Under the pieces are notes generated by a model. It worked only from the letters and a program-made list of their open reading frames with translations, did not search any database and was not told the DNA's origin. 64,000 nucleotides of DNA, from positions 124,001-188,000 of the forward strand of contig NZ_QEHR01000005.1 of assembly GCF_003095375.1 (NCBI RefSeq). The letters run 5' to 3'. This document shows positions 46,237 through 55,104 of the stretch, piece by piece. Position 1 is the stretch's first letter; every line of letters starts with the position of its first letter. This DNA comes from Marixanthomonas spongiae. Lineage in GTDB: Bacteria > Bacteroidota > Bacteroidia > Flavobacteriales > Flavobacteriaceae. Made by a program: the position numbers and the translations under genes.

Positions 46237-47484
46237 TTAGAGACTCAAAGGTATATCATAGGCCATTTCTTTACGGCGGAATAGAAAATCTCCATCTCGA
46301 ACAGATGCCAATACAGCTACTCTTTTCCGAACCGCGTCATAAACCGAGCTTTCATTAAGAACAATGAAATTGGCTGCCTTCCCAACCTCTAAACCGTAGC
46401 TATTCTGAATGGTTAAACAACGTGCTCCATTATAGGTAATTAAATCAAAAATTGTTTTAATCTCTTCTGGGGACATCGTTTGGGCTAGGTGAATTCCGTT
46501 GTCAAGAATATTCATCATATTACCATTACCCATTGGATACCAGGGATCGTTTATGGAATCTTGTGCGAAAGCAACGTTTATTCCATTTTCGATAAATTCT
46601 TTTACCCTGGTTAGTCCACGACGTTTTGGATAGGTGTCCTGGCGGCCTTGTAAATAAGCGTTTTCGGTAGGGCAGGAGATAAAGTTCATTTTGCTTTTTT
46701 TGAACAAATCCATCATCCTAAAAGCATAAGAATCGTCTGCAGAACCAAAGGAACAGGTATGGCTGGCAGTTGTTTTGGTGCCAAAATCTTCCATAAGTAC
46801 AAGTGCATTTAGCAGCTCAACAAAACGTGAATTGGGATCATCTGTTTCATCGCAATGAACGTCAATCATCTTATCGTACTTTAAACCAAGATCTACAATG
46901 TCGTGAACCGATTTTTCGCCGAATTCCCTGGCTGGTTCGTAATGCGGAATTCCACCAACGACATCAGCACCCATTTTAAGTGCTTCTTCTACTAGATCCC
47001 TCCCGCCTTTGTAGGTGTACATTCCTTGCTGTGGGAAAGCTACAATTTGGATATCAAGGGTGTCTTTTAAATCTTCCTTCATTTCCAGCATAGCTTTTAG
47101 CGCGGTGAAGTTTGGATCTGTAACATCAATATGGGTGCGAATATGCTGAACTCCCTGGGAAACTTCATCTTTTATCCCCTTCATTGCAAGCTTTTTAACG
47201 CTTTCAACCGTAAGGGTTTCCTTAAATTTTGGCCATAATTCGATAGCTTCATATAAAGTACCTGAGCCAGCACCTTCCTGTCCGAGTTCAGACAAGGTAT
47301 ATACATAATCTAAATGCAAATGCGGATCTACATAGGGAGGCATAACAAGCTTTCCGCCGAGATCAATTTCTTCCTCACATTTAGATAGATTTGTTCCTAT
47401 TTCTGTAATTTTACCATTTTCAACTATAAGTTCAGTTGCTGTATCATTGCGATAAATTTTCGCATTAAAAAACTTTTTTTTCAT
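46237..47484 (-). CDS. cytosine deaminase-like amidohydrolase
   Basis: A 415-residue metal-dependent amidohydrolase with strong CodA likeness. HLHLDYVY (His55, His57) gives metal ligands, FPQQGMYTYKGG resembles the substrate-amide Gln segment, IDVHCDETDDPNSRFVE carries the catalytic His and Glu, and QDSINDPWYPMGNGNM carries the Asp ligand. In the last motif the residue aligned with E. coli CodA Asp314 is Ser and the residue before the metal Asp is Gln, so the base or preference may differ from cytosine. The length matches CodA. Neighbour MFS transporter may handle the substrate or product. Confidence 0.85.
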   Translation of the reverse strand: MKKKFFNAKIYRNDTATELIVENGKITEIGTNLSKCEEEIDLGGKLVMPPYVDPHLHLDYVYTLSELGQEGAGSGTLYEAIELWPKFKETLTVESVKKLAMKGIKDEVSQGVQHIRTHIDVTDPNFTALKAMLEMKEDLKDTLDIQIVAFPQQGMYTYKGGRDLVEEALKMGADVVGGIPHYEPAREFGEKSVHDIVDLGLKYDKMIDVHCDETDDPNSRFVELLNALVLMEDFGTKTTASHTCSFGSADDSYAFRMMDLFKKSKMNFISCPTENAYLQGRQDTYPKRRGLTRVKEFIENGINVAFAQDSINDPWYPMGNGNMMNILDNGIHLAQTMSPEEIKTIFDLITYNGARCLTIQNSYGLEVGKAANFIVLNESSVYDAVRKRVAVLASVRDGDFLFRRKEMAYDIPLSL

Positions 47485-47601
47485 AATTACATTTGTTTTA
47501 ATGTTAGTGTTTTAGCGCGGTATTTTTAATGTTATCCATCGTTCGGCTTTCAACACTTTTCTATTACTTTCAATGAGTTTTATAGAGAATAAATTAGAAA
47601 T

Positions 47602-48663
47602 TTACTTTTCTAAATCAACCAATATTTTTACCTCTGAAGGGTCTTCCACTAAAGCATCAAAGCCTTTTTCTACAATTTCATCTAACGAGATCACACTGGT
47701 AACCAATTTTTCGACCGGCAACCGTCCGCTATTGATTAATGCAATAGTTTCCGGGAAAATATTGCGATAGGCAGCAGTTCCTATAATGGTCAATTCCCGC
47801 AAGGTCTGGTTCAAAGCATCGTGGGTTACTTTTTTACCAAAAAGAGCAACTAAAACAGCTGTCCCACCATTGCGTAAACTATCAATACCGGTATCGAATG
47901 AGGCCTGTGCTCCAGCTGCATCAATAAAAATATCAACGCCCTTTCCGGTCATTTTCTTAATTTTCTGCGGAATATCTTTATCCCGTGCATCAAACGTGTG
48001 GGTAGCACCTATTTCCTTCGCTTTTTTCAACCTGTTTTCTGAAAGGTCTGAAACGAAAATTCGCGAAGCACCCGTAGCCAAAGCAACCTGTACCGTAAGC
48101 ATCCCAATTGGCCCTGCTCCAGCAATCAATACGGTATCGCCCATTTTCATCCCGCTGCGCTCAATGGCATAAGCAGCAACCGCTGCCGGCTCTACAATGG
48201 CGCCCTGCTCAAAAGTCATATTGTCGGGCATTTTATGCACCATATAATCCTCTACAACTACGTGTTTGGCAAAAGCCCCGTTGGCTGTAAGTCCAACAAA
48301 ACCCAACGGCTCTGACAGGTTGTATTCTCCCGTGGAAATAAACGGACTTTCAGGGTTTCTGAAAATTGGTTCCACCGTCACCCGATCGCCTTTTTTGATG
48401 TTCTGCACGTTTTTTCCAACTTCTTCCACAATCCCGGAAAATTCGTGCCCAAGCGTGGTCGTTCCTTGGTGCCCATTAAGTGAAAAGGGCTCATCAACCG
48501 GAATTAGCTGCGGTCCATTGGTGTACTCGTGCAAGTCTGAGCCACATATTCCAGCAAATTTCACTTCAATTTTCACCTGATTATCGTTGGGGGTTGGAAT
48601 TGTTGTTTCTTCAATTCTTATATCTTTCGCTGCATGCCAGCGTGCTGCTTTCATCGTTGCCAT
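47602..48663 (-). CDS. 2,3-butanediol-dehydrogenase-like zinc alcohol dehydrogenase
   Basis: A 353-residue medium-chain alcohol dehydrogenase. The catalytic zinc site is visible as Cys40 (AGICGSDLHEYTNGP) and His in TTLGHEFSGIVEEVG; the Rossmann motif is LIAGAGPIGMLTVQVALATG. Similarity is to (R,R)-butanediol dehydrogenases (PIFRNPESPF, then GEYNLSEPLGFVGL). The four Cys of the usual structural-zinc lobe (CGxCxxCxxGxYNxC) are all absent here, replaced by Arg, Glu, Ser and Ser-type residues. Fold stability must come from elsewhere. Substrate is a secondary alcohol or ketone, not certain. Confidence 0.85.
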   Translation of the reverse strand: MATMKAARWHAAKDIRIEETTIPTPNDNQVKIEVKFAGICGSDLHEYTNGPQLIPVDEPFSLNGHQGTTTLGHEFSGIVEEVGKNVQNIKKGDRVTVEPIFRNPESPFISTGEYNLSEPLGFVGLTANGAFAKHVVVEDYMVHKMPDNMTFEQGAIVEPAAVAAYAIERSGMKMGDTVLIAGAGPIGMLTVQVALATGASRIFVSDLSENRLKKAKEIGATHTFDARDKDIPQKIKKMTGKGVDIFIDAAGAQASFDTGIDSLRNGGTAVLVALFGKKVTHDALNQTLRELTIIGTAAYRNIFPETIALINSGRLPVEKLVTSVISLDEIVEKGFDALVEDPSEVKILVDLEK

Positions 48664-48790
48664 AATTTTTAATTTTAAAGTATTAGGGTTAATTCTAGTT
48701 GCTACATCCTTGTAGGCTTTTATTCAATTTGCATGGTATCCACCTTTTGTTTTTTGAAAAAATAGTTCAGAAATTAAAACGAATTTGCTG

Positions 48791-49345
48791 TTATTTCGCA
48801 ATCATATGAACCCATTTCTCGAAAACTTCCAAATAGGTTTTTAAGAAGTCTTTAGTCGAATCGTTTGTAAGTTTTCCATTATCGTCAAAAAGATCTGCCG
48901 CTCCGCCAATGTAGGCTTCTGGTTGTGCCATAGTAGGCACGTTTACAAAAACCAAAGATTGGCGTAAGTGATGATTAGCTCCAAAACCACTAATGGCGCC
49001 TATGGATACGCTAACAATGCCGGCCGGTTTTCCGTCCCACGAATTTTCCCCGTAAGGGCGGGAACCAACGTCCAGGGCATTTTTTAAAACCCCGGGAACC
49101 GAACGGTTGTATTCCGGAGTAAAAAATAGGAGTCCGTCTGCATCCCGAATTTTTTCACGGAGGGCAACCCATTCTTTTGGCGGATTTTCTTCTAAATCTT
49201 CATTGAACCACGGAAGTCCCGATATGTCAAGAAGCTCCATAGAAAGAGAATCTGGTGCCATTGCCATCATTTCTTTGGCTGTTTTGAGGTTAAAGGACTC
49301 TTTGCGTAAGCTTCCTACGACAACTGCGATTTTGTATTTTTTCAT
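48791..49345 (-). CDS. NADPH-dependent FMN reductase family protein
   Basis: A 184-residue flavodoxin-like reductase: IAVVVGSLRKESFNLKTAKE is the FMN phosphate loop, FFTPEYNRSVPGVLKNALDV the isoalloxazine-binding segment, and KPAGIVSVSIGAISGFGANH the third block. Such enzymes reduce quinones, azo dyes or chromate using NADPH. It lies on the same strand as the alcohol dehydrogenase, 128 bases upstream of it, within the stress-type cluster that follows the HxlR gene. Confidence 0.9.
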   Translation of the reverse strand: MKKYKIAVVVGSLRKESFNLKTAKEMMAMAPDSLSMELLDISGLPWFNEDLEENPPKEWVALREKIRDADGLLFFTPEYNRSVPGVLKNALDVGSRPYGENSWDGKPAGIVSVSIGAISGFGANHHLRQSLVFVNVPTMAQPEAYIGGAADLFDDNGKLTNDSTKDFLKTYLEVFEKWVHMIAK

Positions 49346-49732
49346 GATTTATATTTTATGGGATATTGATTTGTTTTCAATATCCTTGTTAACTTGTTGT
49401 TATATCTTAAATATGCTTAAAACTAATGGTTTAACCAACCATTTTGGCGATACTTTAACCATCTTTAAAAAGGTCATACCTCTTTTTTTTTCTGAAACTA
49501 ATGGCATTGTATCGAATAGTGAATGAAAGGCTTCTTTTTTATGAAGAAAGGTGTCTGTTTTGTCGTGAGTATATATAACCCTTCCCTTAGCAAAGGAAGT
49601 TGCTTTTTAAATCGGCAATCAAGAACAATGCGATATAGGGCCAATTTTTTATATTATGGCCCTGTTTAGTTTGTGCGAAGGATAGTTTGTGAAACTTAAG
49701 CTATAGGCTTGAAAACCCGTTAAACTTCCGTT
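49346..49732. other. 387-base intergenic region without a recognised gene
   Basis: It lies between the divergent FMN reductase start and the antiporter stop. An inverted repeat AATGGTT-TAACC-AACCATT spans 49423-49441. A weak short reading follows it (LTNHFGDTLTIFKKVIPLF) but has no family support. The T-rich segment at 49480-49492 may belong to a terminator. Nothing else is seen. Confidence 0.4.
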
Positions 49733-51706
49733 TTAGTTTATAAGTTTATAAAACGCTTCTACCTTGCTCTGGGCCCCTTGAATATAAATAATATCTCCTT
49801 GTTTTATTATTTCGTCTGGCTGTACACTTTCCAGTAATTTGTCTTTTCTTTTAATGGCCAGAATATTTATACCGTACTTTGCTCTCAGGTTCAATTTCCG
49901 TAAAGGCTTGCCCAAGAACCTATTGCTGTCCGATCTCATGCGCAAGCTTTTGATATTGAAATCTGCCAATTCACTGTTTCTATAGGTTTTCGGACCTTTT
50001 AATTCGCCTTTGAACATTTGGTAATTGTCCGCCCTAACTTTATGGATGAGCTGCACTATATCGCCTTCGGGCACCAGAAAATTATGTAAGATGTGTTCAA
50101 ATATTTGTATGGACGTTTCAAACTCCTCTGGAATTACTTCATCGGCCCCTAAAGCCAATAATTCGGAAGTCTCTTTTACATATCGCGTTCGTACCACTAA
50201 ATATAAAGAATCTGAGATGGATCGTATTTTTTTAATGATGTTTTGCGTGTCGGTATTTCCAGAAATGGCAACGACAGCTGCCCTGGCTCTTGAGAGATGA
50301 ACGGTTTCTAGAATATGGTCATTTGTTGCGTCACCAAAAATGATGGGCAAACCTTTTGCCTTTTCCCGTTTTACTATTTCAGCATTCGTTTCTATTACAA
50401 TAAAAGGGATGTTACTGGCGGTGGCTGCCCTGGCTAAATTGCTTCCGTTTATTCCGTATCCGATTATCACTAAGTGGTTTTCTAAACCGGTTTCGACATT
50501 TTCTTCTATACCACTGGCATCCAGTTCCCTGTTGAGCCCTAATTTTCTTTTAACCCCCAAAACCTTATCGGAAATATGCTCCGAAAACATAATAACAAAT
50601 GGAGTTATTAACATAGAAACAATTGAAACGGACAAGAAGTATTGATTGGTCTGTGGCGTTAGAAGGTTGTATTCAATACCTATCTTAGAAAGTATAAATG
50701 CAAATTCTCCAACTTGAAAAAGCGCCAAGCCCGTTAAAATAGCAGTTTTGGTGGGATATTTAAGAATAGCAACGGCAACTGCAACAACCGACGATTTTAA
50801 TATAAGCACAATAAGTACCAAAAGCAGGATGATTGGAATATTGTTTAGAAAAAAAGTTAAATCGAGCAGCATACCCACCGAAACGAAAAAGAAACTGGTA
50901 AAAAGCTCACGAAAAGGAAGGATTATACTGGTGGCTTGATGGCTATATTCGGATTCTGAGATAATAAGTCCGGCTATAAAAGCGCCTAATGCCAGTGACA
51001 GCCCTATTCCCGCAGTAAGAAAAGCAATAGCAAAACAAAGGGTGATCGTGACCAATAGAAAAAGTTCTTTACTGTTGGTTTTTGCCACAGCGTGCATCAG
51101 TCTCGGCACAACATATCTTGCACTGATATAAGTGAGCACAACAACAATGGCCGATTTGACCAAGAGCATTAAAATATCCATGGCTACATCGCTAGATTCC
51201 CCAGCGATCATTGGGGTAACCAGCATCATAGGCACAACAATAATGTCCTGGAAAATTAAAATGGCCAGAGCGTTTCTTGCATGGGAAGCCGAAATTTCCT
51301 GACGATCTTGTAAGGTCTTTAATACTATTGCAGTACTCGATAAAGAAAACAGAAAACCAACAAATACAGACTCGTTCCAAGAATTTCCTAAAAGATTATA
51401 AACAAGAGCGGCCACACCAACGGTAAGCCCTACCTGTAAAAAGCCACCTATAAAAACAGTTTTTTTAATGGAGACCAATTGTTTGATGGATAATTCCATT
51501 CCAATAACAAAAAGTAACAGGATTACACCAACCTCCGATAGAATTTCGACTTGCTCTACGGCTCTAATAAGACTTAACCCATAAGGACCAATGATAACAC
51601 CTGTTAAAAGAAAACCGATTATTGAAGGAAGTTTTAGCCGCTGCAGCACAAAAACAATAACGACTGAAAAAGATAGAAGAATAAGAATATCTTGTAATAA
51701 TGCCAT
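49733..51706 (-). CDS. CPA2 family monovalent cation:proton antiporter with RCK domains
   Basis: A 657-residue protein. About 12-13 membrane segments fill residues 1-375 (for example LPSIIGFLLTGVIIGPYGLS, FLFSLSSTAIVLKTLQDRQE, LALGAFIAGLIISESEYSHQ). A TrkA-N/RCK-N domain follows at about 410-525 (NHLVIIGYGINGSNLARAAT, FVIETNAEIVKREKAKG), and a TrkA-C domain at about 575-657 ending VEAFYKLIN. This is the KefB/KefC/YbaL architecture for K+/H+ or Na+/H+ exchange, with nucleotide-sensing regulation. The Cys pairs and glutathione-binding residues of KefC are not evident, so glutathione gating is not assumed. Confidence 0.92.
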   Translation of the reverse strand: MALLQDILILLSFSVVIVFVLQRLKLPSIIGFLLTGVIIGPYGLSLIRAVEQVEILSEVGVILLLFVIGMELSIKQLVSIKKTVFIGGFLQVGLTVGVAALVYNLLGNSWNESVFVGFLFSLSSTAIVLKTLQDRQEISASHARNALAILIFQDIIVVPMMLVTPMIAGESSDVAMDILMLLVKSAIVVVLTYISARYVVPRLMHAVAKTNSKELFLLVTITLCFAIAFLTAGIGLSLALGAFIAGLIISESEYSHQATSIILPFRELFTSFFFVSVGMLLDLTFFLNNIPIILLLVLIVLILKSSVVAVAVAILKYPTKTAILTGLALFQVGEFAFILSKIGIEYNLLTPQTNQYFLSVSIVSMLITPFVIMFSEHISDKVLGVKRKLGLNRELDASGIEENVETGLENHLVIIGYGINGSNLARAATASNIPFIVIETNAEIVKREKAKGLPIIFGDATNDHILETVHLSRARAAVVAISGNTDTQNIIKKIRSISDSLYLVVRTRYVKETSELLALGADEVIPEEFETSIQIFEHILHNFLVPEGDIVQLIHKVRADNYQMFKGELKGPKTYRNSELADFNIKSLRMRSDSNRFLGKPLRKLNLRAKYGINILAIKRKDKLLESVQPDEIIKQGDIIYIQGAQSKVEAFYKLIN

Positions 51707-52242
51707 ACGCTTTAGGTATTCTTGTAATTAATTTTGTTGTTATTATCTGAATTCGCTCACTTTTACTTTGAAAAATAAGAGTTACTAAAGATAAACTAAT
51801 GACATTAAATGTAAATATTTTTGAAGAAAAATATGCTTATAGTGTTTTTGTTAAGCTTACCTTATACATCAAATTAGGTTGTTTTTAGTCAAAAGACGAC
51901 ATAAATGAGACGACGCCCGATCAAGGCCGGACAACAGCGATCTAAAATTTTTAGGATAAAGAACACATAATGGAGCAAAAAATACTACCTATTTTGAAAG
52001 CTGTCTCTAAAACGAGTTGTTCTACTAGTGTTTTTCGATTGATTAAAAAAGAATGATCGGTCAGTACCCGGTAGTAAATTTTACATTTTACGCTTGTACT
52101 TTGTAAGCAGTAATGGGTCTTAAACAATACAATTTTGCCGCAGCCCAAGCAGCTCTGGTGGTATAGTTTTCACTTTGCCCGGAAAACATACTAAAAAAAG
52201 GGGCTGGTACTCGCTCCGATCATTCCGCCTTTCGGCAAAAAT
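51707..52242 (-). other. 536-base gap with a short coding-like ORF (52088-52189)
   Basis: Most of this gap shows nothing recognisable. On the minus strand 52189-52088 reads MFSGQSENYTTRAAWAAAK then LYCLRPITAYKVQA and stop (33 residues), protein-like in composition but with no known family. It begins 54 bases downstream of the DIP1984 stop, after a small GCCGAAAGGC hairpin and a T run. It may be a small gene, a truncated one or chance. Confidence 0.3.
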
Positions 52243-52716
52243 TTATTCTTTCAACTCTGTGAGCCAATTAATTTCCTGAATTTTACTATCCAGCTCCCTA
52301 AATGCTCTTCCTGTCTGATCCATCTCAGCTTGCAACTTTTTAATGTCAATGGTTGTTTTAAGATTGGTTTCGCCACTGTTATTTACTTGTGCGGCGTATC
52401 TTATGTTCCTTAGTTTTTCCGAAAGCATTTTTAACGAATCCCTTTTGGCCAGGGCTTCCATAAGTGATCCTTCGCCCTTAACCCTGGTTTTATTGTTCGT
52501 ATTATTAATCCTTATGACCAAGGTCTCTAAATCTTCAATAGCTTTCCTTAGTTGGGCCAGTAATTTGTCTGGATCTTCTTGTGGAACTTTATCATCAGAA
52601 ACGATCAATACAGGCCGTATCCTGTTTTGAAGATGCTCTATTTTCTTCATAAGATCTGCTCTTAACAAGAGCCCTTCGGCAAGCTTCATTTTCTTTTGTA
52701 TGATTTGTTCAGACAT
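52243..52716 (-). CDS. DIP1984 family protein
   Basis: A 157-residue helical protein. KKMKLAEGLLLRADLMKKIE near the N-terminus and DLETLVIRINNTNNKTRVKG in the middle are the recurring signature of the DIP1984 family (sometimes listed as septicolysin-like). The structure-known member is a helical bundle; function is not established. No signal peptide or membrane segment is seen. It stands 62 bases downstream of the MliC-like lipoprotein gene, same strand. Confidence 0.75.
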   Translation of the reverse strand: MSEQIIQKKMKLAEGLLLRADLMKKIEHLQNRIRPVLIVSDDKVPQEDPDKLLAQLRKAIEDLETLVIRINNTNNKTRVKGEGSLMEALAKRDSLKMLSEKLRNIRYAAQVNNSGETNLKTTIDIKKLQAEMDQTGRAFRELDSKIQEINWLTELKE

Positions 52717-52778
52717 TTGATTGCTTGTTGATTTACTCAGTTTATAAAAACACCGAGGTGGTCGTTTGTTCTACAACT

Positions 52779-53582
52779 CTAATTTTCAAAAACGGTCTCT
52801 CCGTCTTTTATCAGCATGTAATTATCTCCTTTTCCTCGTAACTCATAGGTGTCATTTTCATACCAGATTCCGGAGGCTGCTTTTTTCTGTTCCAAATCGA
52901 TTTGTTCGCCGCCGTTTAAATAGGCCTTAACCGTTCCGGCAGTGTTGTTAAAAGTCATCGTTAAAACATCGCCTTTGTCGTTTTTTGCTTCTACGTTTAC
53001 TTTATCGTCCTCGTGTTGAAAAACCGTTTCCCCGTCTTTTTTTAGCCAAACATCGTTTCCTTTTCCGCGCAATTCATATTGGTCGTTTTTATACCAAATT
53101 CCCGAAGCTGCTTTTTCTTGCTCCAAATCGATCTGCGCGCCACCGTTTAGATAGGCTTTTGCAGTTCCTGCGGTGTTGTTAAAGGTTACATTCAATACGT
53201 CGCCTTCCTCATTTTTAAATTCTACGGAAGCTTTTTTGTCCTGATGTTCAAAAATCACTTCGCCGTCTTTTTTTAGCCAAATATCGTTTCCCTTTCCGCG
53301 TAACTCATATTGATCATTTTTATACCAAATTCCAGATCCCGATCGTTGTTGCTCCAAATCAATGCTTTCTCCTTTAAAATTCACGGTTGCCGTTCCTTCA
53401 GAATTATTAAAAGACATTTCAAGGGTTTCGCCATCATTATTGGTCAAAGATTGGGTAACTACATCTTTGGAAGCTGTTTGTTCTGTATTGGATGAATCTG
53501 TATTTTCCTGTTTTTGGTTATTCTTACAGGAAATAAATACCGTTGCTGTTAGCATTCCGATTGTAAGAATTCTTTTTATCAT
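52779..53582 (-). CDS. lipoprotein with three tandem MliC-like domains
   Basis: A 267-residue lipoprotein: signal RILTIGMLTATVFISC with Cys19. Three repeats of about 72-75 residues follow (starts near 45, 121 and 196), each with LTMTFNNTAGTVKAYLNGG-type, IDLEQ-K-ASGIWYKND and YELRGKG-D-WL-KDGE blocks. This pattern resembles MliC/PliC inhibitors of C-type lysozyme, in which the Ser-Gly-x-x-Tyr segment enters the lysozyme active site. Repeats 2 and 3 are very similar, so duplication is recent. Classic MliC proteins have one domain and two Cys; no domain Cys occurs here. Confidence 0.75.
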   Translation of the reverse strand: MIKRILTIGMLTATVFISCKNNQKQENTDSSNTEQTASKDVVTQSLTNNDGETLEMSFNNSEGTATVNFKGESIDLEQQRSGSGIWYKNDQYELRGKGNDIWLKKDGEVIFEHQDKKASVEFKNEEGDVLNVTFNNTAGTAKAYLNGGAQIDLEQEKAASGIWYKNDQYELRGKGNDVWLKKDGETVFQHEDDKVNVEAKNDKGDVLTMTFNNTAGTVKAYLNGGEQIDLEQKKAASGIWYENDTYELRGKGDNYMLIKDGETVFEN

Positions 53583-53684
53583 TTTTCTTTTTTTTTATGT
53601 TTGAATTTATATGTGCTATGCTGAATATAATGAATAAAGGAAATTATATATTATTTCAGGTTGAGTTTAGATGAGATCCCAAGA

Positions 53685-53709
53685 CCTCTCGACTGCGCTC
53701 GAGGTGACA
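53685..53709. repeat. REP-like palindrome downstream of the VOC gene
   Basis: CCTCTCGACTGCGCTCGAGG followed by TGACA. The core TCGACTGCGCTCGA is identical to that at 35499, in a different intergenic space, which shows a dispersed element. Outer arms CCTC and GAGG are compensatory relative to GGTC and GACC in the other copy, consistent with selection for a hairpin. Confidence 0.65.
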
Positions 53710-53741
53710 TATTTTTAATATCCTTCATTCTTCGTTTTTAT

Positions 53742-54245
53742 TTAAGTGATGCTTCCGCCGTCACCAACGTTTTGTAACTCGTAAGAATGCGTATAAATTT
53801 CAATACTATTTCCAAAGGGATCTTCCGTAAAGGCCATTTTATACGGTTTTTTACCCGGGTACATTTCCTGTGGAGGCATTGTTTGCTTTCCGCCGTGCGC
53901 CACAATTCTTTCAATCATCGCTTCAATGTCGGGATGCTGAATGCAAAAATGGAAAACACTGGTTTTAAACGGACTATTATCTGATTTTTCTTCGGAATTA
54001 TTAGCGAATTCAAAAATTTCCAACCCAATGCCATCTGAAGACGACAAATGGGCGAATTTAAAATTCTTCCAACCTTGCCCGTAAATTTTTCTACTGATGG
54101 CCGATAAATTATTGTCTTCATTTTCTTTGACTTCTATAGGTCCCGCGATGTGATAAAAACCCAAAGCATCTTTATAAAACGCAACGGCTTTTTCAATATC
54201 TGGAACACTAATTCCCACGTGAGAAAAATTAACTGGATAATTCAT
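53742..54245 (-). CDS. VOC (glyoxalase/bleomycin resistance) family protein
   Basis: A 167-residue protein with two beta-alpha-beta-beta-beta units: FSHVGISVPDIEKAVAFYKD and FHFCIQHPDIEAMIERIVAH. Metal-type residues (His in SHVGIS, His in FHFC, Glu in SIEIYTH) are in place. Members include lactoylglutathione lyases, dioxygenases and antibiotic-binding proteins; the substrate is unknown. It sits 5 bases downstream of the DUF981 gene on the same strand, so both are probably one transcript. Confidence 0.88.
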   Translation of the reverse strand: MNYPVNFSHVGISVPDIEKAVAFYKDALGFYHIAGPIEVKENEDNNLSAISRKIYGQGWKNFKFAHLSSSDGIGLEIFEFANNSEEKSDNSPFKTSVFHFCIQHPDIEAMIERIVAHGGKQTMPPQEMYPGKKPYKMAFTEDPFGNSIEIYTHSYELQNVGDGGSIT

Positions 54246-54250
54246 AGTTT

Positions 54251-54976
54251 TTAATTTGGCATCGTATTTACAATAAGTCCGATATGTGTGAAATAGTTAA
54301 AGGCGCCGAATAATAGGAATACAATTCCCAGGCCGTAAAGCAAACTGTAACTGATTTTCACTTTGCTGGTCATCGCGGTATTTCCCGTTGCAAAATATTT
54401 TAGTACCGAAGGCATTAAAATAGAAGCCACTCCGGTCAAGGCCCATAATAAGGAAATAAATGTTGCTTCAACCATTGGGTAATCTGCGAACATTCCTGTA
54501 ATGGGTTCTTCCGGCGGGGCTGCAAAAAGTTGATAGGTTACCCCGGCTATGCCAATGGCAATTAGCGCAAGACCTAATCCGTAAAGCAAATATTTAATAT
54601 GCCAAACCACCCGGGCGACATCTTGAAAAGGCTTTACGGCACTTGCGATTTGATTTCGGGTTTTATAAAAATAAAATGAAAGTCCCAAAGCAATGACCCC
54701 AAGCGCCAACGTGGGTTCACCAAAGACAATATTGTCAAAAGGGAAATATTTTGCCAAGGGCCAGGTAAGCGTCATATGCAAACCGGTTGTAAAAAGCAAA
54801 ATACCTAAAATCCCTAAATTTAAACTCCAGCCCAACGGATTTATATGCTGTTTTCTAAACAATTGTTGTCCTATTCTGGCCAAGGACATTAGTACGGCGC
54901 CTGTGGCCAAAGCCATAATAGTATTGTAAGTGGGCATACTAACCCAATCGATAATTAGTCCGGAATCTTGCGACAT
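54251..54976 (-). CDS. DUF981 family membrane protein
   Basis: A 241-residue protein with about six to seven membrane segments: TYNTIMALATGAVLMSLARI, LGWSLNLGILGILLFTTGLH, GEPTLALGVIALGLSFYFYK, LLYGLGLALIAIGIAGVTYQ and others. The LGILLFTTGLHMTLTWPL segment with aromatic Trp-Pro-Leu and AADYP-like FADYPMVEATF loop fits DUF981, found in archaea and Bacteroidota. No function is known. It lies directly upstream of the VOC gene. Confidence 0.7.
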   Translation of the reverse strand: MSQDSGLIIDWVSMPTYNTIMALATGAVLMSLARIGQQLFRKQHINPLGWSLNLGILGILLFTTGLHMTLTWPLAKYFPFDNIVFGEPTLALGVIALGLSFYFYKTRNQIASAVKPFQDVARVVWHIKYLLYGLGLALIAIGIAGVTYQLFAAPPEEPITGMFADYPMVEATFISLLWALTGVASILMPSVLKYFATGNTAMTSKVKISYSLLYGLGIVFLLFGAFNYFTHIGLIVNTMPN

Positions 54977-55104
54977 ACAAAGTTATTTTTCAGCAAAAAC
55001 CAAAGTTAAAGAATGCTTTGCATAAAAGCAGGTCAATTAAATTAACATTAACCATTTTTGCAGCGTTTTAACTGCTTTTTTTGACTGATTTTCCTTTTTT
55101 TATT

